Of a DNA stretch of 29,173 nucleotides, positions 7,933 to 13,866 are shown in pieces. The DNA is from a virus. Below the pieces are notes generated by a model. The model saw nothing but the letters and a program-made list of their open reading frames with translations, was not told the origin of the DNA and did no database searches. Made by a program: the position numbers and the translations under genes. The stretch lies in IMG/VR virus record IMGVR_UViG_3300024255_000109, positions 1 through 29,173 of that record. The stretch is one strand, 5' to 3'. The stretch's first letter is position 1, and the number at the start of each line of letters is the position of its first letter.

Positions 7933-10604
7933 TACTTTACACTCTTTTCTCTAAATATAATTTGTATATCATTTATTTCAAAGTCAGTAGCTACATCAGA
8001 CCCAGAAAGTCGTAATCCAAACCCTTTTATTTTATCGAAAGCTTTTTTATCGACAAACTCTGTCTTAGCTTTACGAATTGGTATATGAAGAGTTTTAAAG
8101 TTAGTCTCAGAACTACCATCTAATGTAGCTAAAATTTCTTCAGACCCATCATCTGTAAATCCATATAAGTAAGCACCATCTCCATTTTTATAGCTTAAAT
8201 ACACGCTTATAATCTTTTTATCGACACTTGGCTTACCAAACGTAAATTCTTTCGTTTTAAGGGCAATCTCGTCAATATTAACAGCATCTAATTTGCTTGG
8301 TGATGTAACATATTTACGTATTTCAAGATTTGTTGAATTAAACTTACTGAACCATACAATATCACCAGCATTATTATTTACATAATTAGTGGTGTCAAAT
8401 GTTTCTACACCTTTATTTCTAAAATATAAACCAGCTGATTTTAAATCATATGCTAAAACATCTTGTGTAGTTTTATTAGATATAATTATAGTTTTTTCTT
8501 TTGGTTCATATGCTATAATAGCATTGTCGCTATAATATGCTGTACTCCAATTTTCTAAACGTTGCTGCCCTTTTTTATCAAGCAATAAATCTCTTACTTG
8601 CTTTCCATCATATAAATAAAATCCAAACTTATTAAACCATGCTATAAATCCTTCACCACGCACTACATGATAATCTTTCTCACATCCTCTATATTCTAAT
8701 GTTCCTTCTAAAAACTCTACATCTCTAGATATATTAATAATGTATAAATGATTGCGTTTAAATTCTAACAACTTACTACCTAAAGATTCTAATGCTGTTA
8801 TGCTATCTCCGTCGTTTACTTCTACGTCTATTCTATTTTCAAAAGAAAATGTATCAAATGCATTAACATTAGACTTTAATATAGTATCATTAGCAAGTAT
8901 TTTTTCTCCAGATACACTATCTTGATACCTTACATTACCTATATACAATCTTCTGTTAGCAACAGTGCTAGTTTTATAACCTGTACCAAGAGCTCCCATT
9001 ACATGGTCATCTTGTTCTATGTAAGTTTCTGCTATTTGAGTTTCTGGTTTAACTTTAAATTTAATTTTTCCAAGACTTATTGCTGCAGTAGTTTCTGGTC
9101 CTAACCCATCTAAATAATCTAACGGATATGTATAAACAGCTTGAGTTGTAAACGATGCATTTGTACGTAATGCAAAAGGTTTATATTCGTCTCCTTTTGG
9201 AAAACGAACACCTTTTCTAAAATCTACTTCAAACAATAAATATTTAACATTTCTTTTAGCTTCGTCTATTTTAGCTATTCCATCATCTACACCTGATTTA
9301 TTTTCGTTATAATAAAATTTATAAGATTTTACATTTTTAGCATCTGGTATCTTACCCCACATTTGTGCAAATAAAGGTAAATTGTTTTGTGAACCGATAG
9401 TAACACCAAAACTACCCGCATATTCAAGATTGCTTCTTTGGTTATCAGTATATACGGTTTCATAAAATATATTGATTTTATGGTCGTCACTTGCCAAAAA
9501 TTCGCCAGTATCATTAACAATGGTTCCATTAGCTAGTTTTTCTCCTGTAAAAAAGTTAACATTAAATCCTCCAGTAAAATCTGAATTAGTTTCTATAGCT
9601 GGAAACGTTCCTCCACCTACAACAGAAAAAGTACTAAAAGGTAATTTCATTATTTCTCCTGTTTCATTTGCCATAACAAATTTAGGTACAGAACTTGTAG
9701 TATGACTAGTTAAGGCTGTAGAACCGTAATACCCTCTTGTTACATTTATCCAACCTTGAGTAGTATTTGTGCTAACTACTTTTAAAAATTCTGCACCTAA
9801 CAATAAAATATCGTTAGCTTTTACTTTAAGAGCATGAGCTGGAGAACATTTTATATAAAGATTAGTTGCTGAGCTAATAATATTAACTGCAGATGTTGAT
9901 GGACCTGTATTTCCAGCTAATAATGCAATATCAGTAGTTAACGTATTCATTAAACCACTCAAAGGAGTATTAGTATTTGGTCCTTGTAAATATACATTAA
10001 CTCCAGTTGCATTTTCTGGTTTAGCATTTAATACATTCCAACTACTAACAGATATTTTATTATTACTTTCTGAAGTTTCCATTGTAGAATTACTAGCTCC
10101 AGTATAATCGTAACCTAAATTATAATCTTCTTTAATATATTCTAATTTCTTAGGTGTGTTTCCATCGTTAAAAGATGTAGGCGTTACTCTTACAACACCA
10201 TCAACAGCACTATATACTACAGGGCTAAATGTATTTCCATAAGGTATTGTAAGTGTACCAAAAGCTAAACTTCCTGGATTTAAATTAAATACCACTACAC
10301 CTTCACTAGTGACATCAGTATTTAAAAATAACATTTCTGTATCGGTTACAGTGCCATTAGTGTTATCTATATCATAGTCTGCATTAAACTGAAATAAACC
10401 ATTTGCATGATTTACTTCAGAATTTACGCTACCTGTTACTGAAGCTGCATAATCAGAAGCAGACCCCATAACTTTTAACTTACCAGGAGTTTCAATAGAT
10501 AAAGTATCTAATACTTGAAACTGGTTGTCTTCAATATCCCTAGCATTTGTTTTATTACTTAATCCACCACTATAATTTGATATGTTTAATATTCCTTTTG
10601 CCAC
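7932..10604 (-). CDS. Large tail hub/nozzle-like structural protein (890 aa)
   Basis: An 890-residue, Asn/Thr-rich, mainly beta protein. The opening (NISNYSGGLSNKTNARDIEDN, split here from its continuation) is a pattern I associate with marine-phage structural proteins in the connector/tail region. Residues about 600-760 hold the most telling segment: DGDSITALESLGSKLLEFK, then a hydrophobic strand, a Cys-Gly turn, and a GFYLYDGKQV strand near residue 670. This order (DG-ITAL, FK, GiYxyDG) resembles the beta-propeller of P22 gp10-type tail accessory and nozzle proteins. The start is GTG at 10604, preceded by AAAGGATAAACCTTC. The C-terminal domain (about 795-885) looks like a beta-sandwich. The structural role is likely; the nozzle assignment is an inference that structure prediction could settle. 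Confidence 0.75.
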   Translation of the reverse strand: MAKGILNISNYSGGLSNKTNARDIEDNQFQVLDTLSIETPGKLKVMGSASDYAASVTGSVNSEVNHANGLFQFNADYDIDNTNGTVTDTEMLFLNTDVTSEGVVVFNLNPGSLAFGTLTIPYGNTFSPVVYSAVDGVVRVTPTSFNDGNTPKKLEYIKEDYNLGYDYTGASNSTMETSESNNKISVSSWNVLNAKPENATGVNVYLQGPNTNTPLSGLMNTLTTDIALLAGNTGPSTSAVNIISSATNLYIKCSPAHALKVKANDILLLGAEFLKVVSTNTTQGWINVTRGYYGSTALTSHTTSSVPKFVMANETGEIMKLPFSTFSVVGGGTFPAIETNSDFTGGFNVNFFTGEKLANGTIVNDTGEFLASDDHKINIFYETVYTDNQRSNLEYAGSFGVTIGSQNNLPLFAQMWGKIPDAKNVKSYKFYYNENKSGVDDGIAKIDEAKRNVKYLLFEVDFRKGVRFPKGDEYKPFALRTNASFTTQAVYTYPLDYLDGLGPETTAAISLGKIKFKVKPETQIAETYIEQDDHVMGALGTGYKTSTVANRRLYIGNVRYQDSVSGEKILANDTILKSNVNAFDTFSFENRIDVEVNDGDSITALESLGSKLLEFKRNHLYIINISRDVEFLEGTLEYRGCEKDYHVVRGEGFIAWFNKFGFYLYDGKQVRDLLLDKKGQQRLENWSTAYYSDNAIIAYEPKEKTIIISNKTTQDVLAYDLKSAGLYFRNKGVETFDTTNYVNNNAGDIVWFSKFNSTNLEIRKYVTSPSKLDAVNIDEIALKTKEFTFGKPSVDKKIISVYLSYKNGDGAYLYGFTDDGSEEILATLDGSSETNFKTLHIPIRKAKTEFVDKKAFDKIKGFGLRLSGSDVATDFEINDIQIIFREKSVK

Positions 10605-10710
10605 GAAGGTTTATCCTTTTTGTTTTTTTACTGCTTAAATTAAATTTTCTTCTTGTAGAATCAATAGATACTCCTTGTACTGGATTTCCAATATCTTTAC
10701 TTGTTACCAT
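10570..10710 (-). CDS. Small basic protein overlapping the tail hub start (46 aa)
   Basis: A 46-codon frame from ATG 10710 to TAG 10572-10570. It starts inside the last codons of the phosphoesterase gene and ends 35 bases inside the next gene. It fills what would otherwise be a 92-base gap. GGGGAG lies about 9 bases before the ATG. The product begins with a moderately conserved-looking segment (IGNPVQGVSIDSTRRKF) and ends very basic, with no cysteine or membrane segment. Phages often carry such overlapping small genes. I cannot name a family, and selection on the overlap could shape its tail, so existence is only moderately supported. Confidence 0.5.
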   Translation of the reverse strand: MVTSKDIGNPVQGVSIDSTRRKFNLSSKKTKRINLRGKRNIKHIKL

Positions 10711-11464
10711 CTATAATTTCTCCCCATACACTTGTTTTACCGTCTCTTATTTCTACTGTTTCTACTTTAAATTCACCATTGTCAAACCAATCAACAATAG
10801 CAAATGCATGACCCCAGTTATGTAATCTACCTTTTAGCCACTTATTACTCTCATGTGACATATCTTTTAAACATCCCATAGACCAAGCACCAATATTGCT
10901 ATTAAGCTTTGTCATAGTATGTCGTTGTATGTCATGTACGTGTCCATACATTACATTCTCTCCATATGTCTCTAAATGCTTTTTCGCATGGTATGTTGTT
11001 GCAAACGCACCATGAAAGAATACCAACTTACCTACTTGGATTGGTAAGTTGTATTCTGTGTATTTGTATCCTCTTTCTTTAATCCTACACGCTTCAAAAA
11101 AGTTGTAGTTATCAAGATAAGGATACTTATTAGCAAAATTATCCAACCAGATATCGTGATTGCCTTGAAGTAAATACTTTTCTTTACATCCGATTTCTTC
11201 AAGTACTTCATCCCATTCATCTAATCCTTCATTTACTAATCTAATGTCTTCATCTACAATAGGTAGTTGAAACTCTAATGGTGGTAATTTCTTGTCTTTA
11301 TATCTCCAAGCAGAACAAGACTCCCACTCTCCTACGTCTCCTAAATTAACAAAGACAGTAGGTTTTACTTTTAGTATTGCTTTTTTTACACATTCAACAG
11401 CAGCTCTATCCTCTAAAGGGTAATGCTGGTCTGGTATTACAATTCCACGTTTTTTAAGTTTCAA
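10697..11464 (-). CDS. Calcineurin-like metallophosphoesterase
   Basis: A 255-residue protein with the full metal-binding set of the calcineurin-like phosphoesterase fold. The motifs are D12-x-H14 (PDQHYP), G42-D43 (NLGDVGE), G101-N-H-D104 (QGNHDIW), H151 (FFHGAF) and G174-H-V-H177 (YGHVHD). These residues bind two metal ions and hydrolyse phosphodiesters or phosphomonoesters; the substrate is unknown. The start codon is TTG, placed 5 bases after a perfect AGGAGG, and no ATG is near. It lies among virion genes rather than with DNA metabolism genes. A structural, nucleotide-signal-cleaving or DNA-end-processing role is possible, but none can be chosen. Family confidence is high, role low. Confidence 0.9.
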   Translation of the reverse strand: MKLKKRGIVIPDQHYPLEDRAAVECVKKAILKVKPTVFVNLGDVGEWESCSAWRYKDKKLPPLEFQLPIVDEDIRLVNEGLDEWDEVLEEIGCKEKYLLQGNHDIWLDNFANKYPYLDNYNFFEACRIKERGYKYTEYNLPIQVGKLVFFHGAFATTYHAKKHLETYGENVMYGHVHDIQRHTMTKLNSNIGAWSMGCLKDMSHESNKWLKGRLHNWGHAFAIVDWFDNGEFKVETVEIRDGKTSVWGEIIDGNK

Positions 11465-11475
11465 CGAAACCTCCT
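11458..11475 (-). promoter_or_regulatory. Strong SD with TTG start inside a small hairpin
   Basis: Read on the minus strand, AGGAGG (11475-11470) is followed 5 bases later by a TTG start (11464-11462) for the phosphoesterase. The bases GTTTC-GTT-GAAAC (11470-11458) form a perfect 5-bp stem with a 3-base loop, and the start codon lies at the loop edge. A strong SD offset by a weak, partly folded start codon could tune expression. Whether the short A/T-rich stem folds in vivo is uncertain. Confidence 0.5.
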
Positions 11476-11486
11476 ATTATTAATTA

Positions 11487-11639
11487 TTATGCTAGTGCTT
11501 TTTTAATCTCTGCAAAAAGCTTATCATCTAATTTATTACTAGACTTAGTAACTAAGTGTTCTCCTAAATGTAATACGATAGCTTTTAGTAACTTCTCAGT
11601 TCCTAGCTTTGCAAGTAATTTTCCTAGTAATGGTCCCAT
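11487..11639 (-). CDS. Small amphipathic helical protein (50 aa)
   Basis: A 50-codon frame from ATG 11639 to TAA 11489-11487. The ATG reuses the last A of the upstream stop (TAATG). The product begins with a Leu/Lys amphipathic run (GPLLGKLLAKLGTEKLLKAIVLHLG) and ends with a charged helix (DDKLFAEIKKALA). It has no clear transmembrane segment, but the N-terminal helix could bind membranes. It lies just upstream of the AGGAGG site of the phosphoesterase. In phages, short Leu/Lys-rich amphipathic proteins include lysis helpers and DNA-bound minor virion proteins; nothing here decides between them. Confidence 0.7.
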   Translation of the reverse strand: MGPLLGKLLAKLGTEKLLKAIVLHLGEHLVTKSSNKLDDKLFAEIKKALA

Positions 11640-11842
11640 TATTTATCTCCTGGTTTACATGACTCTTCACACGCTTCTAGGCCCTTCATATATCCTTGAT
11701 GCTCAACAATCATTTGTTTAATTTCTGCTAATCTACCATTAGCACTTTCTAACTCTTTAACAAGTTCGTTATGTTGTTCTACCATAGTGTTCATTTTATC
11801 CATAGCTTCTTGTTTTAAGTCCACTTTTGCTTCTTTAGCCAT
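11639..11842 (-). CDS. Small coiled-coil protein (67 aa)
   Basis: A 67-residue protein, helical almost throughout, with heptad spacing of Met/Leu/Ile from about residue 12 to 55 (MNTMVEQHNELVKELESANGRL). It ends in a tail containing two cysteines (EACEESCK). It has no signal peptide. Its stop overlaps the ATG of the following 50-residue gene by one base. The family is unknown to me; parallel coiled coils of this size in phage tail regions are often oligomerising or scaffold-type parts. Function is not assigned. Confidence 0.75.
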   Translation of the reverse strand: MAKEAKVDLKQEAMDKMNTMVEQHNELVKELESANGRLAEIKQMIVEHQGYMKGLEACEESCKPGDK

Positions 11843-11864
11843 TATTCATACTTCCTTATGTTGT

Positions 11865-12140
11865 TTACCATTTAACTTTATCTGCCCAATAAGCAGCAGA
11901 CATCTTGCCTTTAGCAATGTTTTTACCATGACGTGCTTTAAAGCTTTTACGCCTAGCTTTAGATTTAGCATCTGTTTTTTTACCAGCAGTGCTAACTCCT
12001 TGTTGTCCAAATCGTATAGTTTTTACTTTATCACCTGATTTAGCCACTACTACATGTGACTTAGTTTTATGACTAGGAGTTCTTTTAGGTTTATTATAAC
12101 CACTAACTCCTGCTCTTTTTAATCTAGAATCTTTAGCCAT
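11865..12140 (-). CDS. Highly basic conserved small phage protein (91 aa)
   Basis: A 91-residue, strongly basic protein. It opens with SRLKRAGVSGYNKPKRTP and has a central VVVAKSGDKVKTIRFGQQGV strand pair. The C-terminal helix is RRKSFKARHGKNI, ending AAYWADKVKW. I recognise this as a type of conserved small protein found in many marine phages and some large algal viruses, annotated only as a domain of unknown function. The basic charge suggests binding to DNA or RNA, perhaps inside the capsid. The ATG overlaps the stop of the equally basic 44-residue gene (TAATG), so both are co-translated. Identity as a gene is firm; function is unknown. Confidence 0.88.
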   Translation of the reverse strand: MAKDSRLKRAGVSGYNKPKRTPSHKTKSHVVVAKSGDKVKTIRFGQQGVSTAGKKTDAKSKARRKSFKARHGKNIAKGKMSAAYWADKVKW

Positions 12141-12274
12141 TATCCTTGTCCTACGGTTCGTTTTTTATAATATCTTTTACTTAACTTATTACCGAACTTA
12201 GTATTGTTTGACATACCCTGCCGAGTCTTTTTTTTGCCATTAGTTCTTCTAACTTGTTGTCCTACTCCACGCAT
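12140..12274 (-). CDS. Very basic mini-protein (44 aa)
   Basis: A 44-codon frame from ATG 12274 to TAA 12142-12140, filling the space between the thioredoxin-like gene and the basic 91-residue gene and joined to the latter by TAATG. Fourteen of 44 residues are Lys or Arg, with one Asp/Glu-free run after another (VRRTNGKKKTRQG, KLSKRYYKKR). It has no hydrophobic core, so it is probably disordered until bound to nucleic acid. The SD is weak (AAGG about 17 bases upstream). Coupling and the shared basic character with its neighbour support a real gene, possibly a DNA-condensing or capsid-internal peptide. Confidence 0.65.
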   Translation of the reverse strand: MRGVGQQVRRTNGKKKTRQGMSNNTKFGNKLSKRYYKKRTVGQG

Positions 12275-12291
12275 GATGTCAAATATAAACC

Positions 12292-12672
12292 TTATCTAAC
12301 TTCTTTCCTAATACTTTCTATAATAGTTTTTTCATTAAAACTCATACTAATACCAGGTTCAAATCTTTTAACTTCCTTACCTTCTTTTAGTACTATAATA
12401 GTTGGTACTACTGTAATATTCCATTCTTTTGCTATGGTAGCACCAATGTTTTTGTTTTCAATATCTATTTCAGCTACATAACATAGTTGAGATAGTTGTT
12501 CTATACGCACTCTGTTTTGATAATTCCAAGATGCATTTACTTGTACTACCGCACAATTCTGTACGTTTAATAATTGAACATCCGTAAAACTATCTAAAGA
12601 AACAGATTGCGAATATAGTGACGAGGTAAATAACCCAAGCCCCAATACTAACGATTGTATATATCTTACCAT
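12292..12672 (-). CDS. Secreted thioredoxin-fold protein lacking the CxxC active site
   Basis: A 126-residue protein with an N-terminal signal-like segment (basic VRY, hydrophobic SLVLGLGLF, likely cut near SLYSQS at 18-23). A thioredoxin fold follows. A47-S-W49-N50-Y-Q-N53 occupies the place of the usual W-C-x-x-C, so both catalytic cysteines are Asn. The cis-proline loop is kept (NITVVP90TIIVLKEG), as is the final strand and helix. Two other cysteines (C40, C64) lie outside the redox site. It should not be an oxidoreductase; an exported binding or assembly role is more likely. It starts with ATG after AGGTGAG and follows the membrane/coiled-coil gene by 7 bases. Fold confidence is good; the role is open. 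Confidence 0.82.
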   Translation of the reverse strand: MVRYIQSLVLGLGLFTSSLYSQSVSLDSFTDVQLLNVQNCAVVQVNASWNYQNRVRIEQLSQLCYVAEIDIENKNIGATIAKEWNITVVPTIIVLKEGKEVKRFEPGISMSFNEKTIIESIRKEVR

Positions 12673-12679
12673 TTCTCAC

Positions 12680-12979
12680 CTACTTGTTGTTCATGTTTAA
12701 TAGAGTCTCGTTAATCATCTTTGTATCTTCTTTAACAGAATCTACTTTTTCTTCAAGCTTCTCTACTTTTTCTTCTGTATTCATAATACTATTACGTATC
12801 ATTTGGTCTTTTAAATCATACTCTGTTCTACTTACAGGAGGTTCAGGTAATTTTTTAGCTTCTTCTATATCGGCTTGCAAATTAAACCATAATCCTACTA
12901 CCATAAATATTGTTACTCCTATACTAACTGCAGTCTCTAAACTCAATGTAAATTTACTGTCTTTACTCAGCTCTGTCAC
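12680..12979 (-). CDS. Single-pass membrane protein with coiled-coil tail (holin/spanin-like candidate)
   Basis: A 99-residue protein. Residues about 16-34 (ETAVSIGVTIFMVVGLWF) form one transmembrane helix. A short Pro-rich linker (LPEPPVS, 44-50) and a charged coiled coil (about 62-95, EEKVEKLEEKVDSVKED) follow. The short N-terminus (10 residues) fits an N-in or N-out anchor. This design occurs in phage holin-like and i-spanin-like proteins and in other membrane-tethered helpers; no motif decides. The start is GTG at 12979, 5 bases after AGGGGG. No endolysin gene lies next to it, which weakens the lysis reading. The next gene encodes a signal-bearing thioredoxin-fold protein, so the two may act together at the envelope. 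Confidence 0.75.
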   Translation of the reverse strand: MTELSKDSKFTLSLETAVSIGVTIFMVVGLWFNLQADIEEAKKLPEPPVSRTEYDLKDQMIRNSIMNTEEKVEKLEEKVDSVKEDTKMINETLLNMNNK

Positions 12980-12995
12980 TTTATCCCCCTATGTT

Positions 12996-13613
12996 TTATG
13001 GAAAACCTCCACCACTGTCATCAAAATTATTTTGAACTAACCCTGGTGTTGTCTCTCCCTCTGCGACTATTTTAATCGTTCTATTACTTGTTTCATGTAA
13101 CGAGCTATGTTGTATGTATTTAAATCTACAATACAACGTACCGCTACCATTAATACTAACAGCAGTACCAAAATTACCAGTACTACTATTAACAGTTCTA
13201 TATGTAGCACTATTGTTTGGAAATCCTGAAGTAGACGTTGCTACAGACAATCCACCTCTTACTACTCCACTATTTAACGTATAATACACATCTATAACAT
13301 CGGAAGTAAACCCTGTAAATGTAATACTTCTATTATAATAGTTTGTACCACCTGGATTAGACCCAATGCTTTGTTGACCAGCACTCCAAGTACCATAAGA
13401 AGTATTAGTTAAGTCATGGTCATAACTATAAAACTCAGACATTGCATGGGGAGCAGAACCATCTGGTCTGTTTGCCGATGCATTCTCAGTATTTATAGTT
13501 GCAACAGTTCCATCTGACAATCCTGTTAAAGATGTATTAGGAGGTGAATTATCTCCTTCAATTTCAACATGTATATCATTAATACTTATTTGCCCTGATG
13601 CTGCTAGTGCCAT
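12996..13613 (-). CDS. Small tail-fibre/adhesin-like protein (205 aa)
   Basis: A 205-residue, Ser/Thr/Asn/Gly-rich protein of beta character. The opening ASGQISINDIHVEIEGDNSP and the AMSEFYSYDHD box near residue 60 form a start I know from phage fibre-tip and structural proteins (SGQISxxDI ... MSEFYGY). The middle has alternating short strands, and the C-terminus ends in Gly-rich GGGFP. It has no signal peptide. It lies after the 1,726-residue fibre and a coiled-coil protein, so it may be a second adhesin or a fibre-tip protein. The SD is weak (GAG before TAATAAATG). Structural role likely; exact part uncertain. Confidence 0.75.
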   Translation of the reverse strand: MALAASGQISINDIHVEIEGDNSPPNTSLTGLSDGTVATINTENASANRPDGSAPHAMSEFYSYDHDLTNTSYGTWSAGQQSIGSNPGGTNYYNRSITFTGFTSDVIDVYYTLNSGVVRGGLSVATSTSGFPNNSATYRTVNSSTGNFGTAVSINGSGTLYCRFKYIQHSSLHETSNRTIKIVAEGETTPGLVQNNFDDSGGGFP

Positions 13614-13616
13614 TTA

Positions 13617-13865
13617 TTACTCAGCGTCTCTTATTGCTTTGTATGCTACAATGTCTGCTTCTAATTCAACTACTTTTGCTTCAGCTTTTGTTAACTCTGC
13701 TTCTGCTTGTGAAATTGCATCATCAACTGGTTGAACATCAACATAGTCTACCACTGTAACATTGTTACCTGCTGCATTTTGCATTACTCTGGTGTGTTTA
13801 ATTTCAACTTGCTTTCCCATAGTAGCTGCTGCTTCTGCTGCTTTTTCTGCTATTACTTTTGCCAT
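13617..13865 (-). CDS. Small coiled-coil protein after the long fibre (82 aa)
   Basis: An 82-residue acidic, Ala-rich protein. The N-terminus is a short helix (VIAEKAAEAAATMGK). The middle is a beta hairpin (EIKHTRVMQNAAGNNVTVVDY). The last 35 residues form a clear coiled coil (AISQAEAELTKAEAKVVELEADI). It starts 2 bases after the stop of the fibre gene, with AGGAGAATAAAATG. A fibre-associated trimeriser or assembly helper would fit its place, but no family is recognised. Confidence 0.75.
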   Translation of the reverse strand: MAKVIAEKAAEAAATMGKQVEIKHTRVMQNAAGNNVTVVDYVDVQPVDDAISQAEAELTKAEAKVVELEADIVAYKAIRDAE

Positions 13866-13866
13866 T

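Noticed and set aside
9329-9529. A 66-residue minus-strand frame inside the tail hub gene
   Set aside because: Fully contained in the 890-residue frame, with no SD and no domain; it is a shadow frame.
11032-11220. A 62-residue hydrophobic frame on the minus strand inside the phosphoesterase gene
   Set aside because: It lies wholly within the phosphoesterase in another frame, which carries all catalytic motifs. A membrane-like stretch here is explained by T-rich codons, although an internal lysis gene cannot be fully excluded.
12292-12672. Active thioredoxin serving a phage DNA polymerase, as with T7
   Set aside because: Both active-site cysteines are missing and a signal-like N-terminus points to export, so neither redox activity nor a cytoplasmic processivity role fits well.
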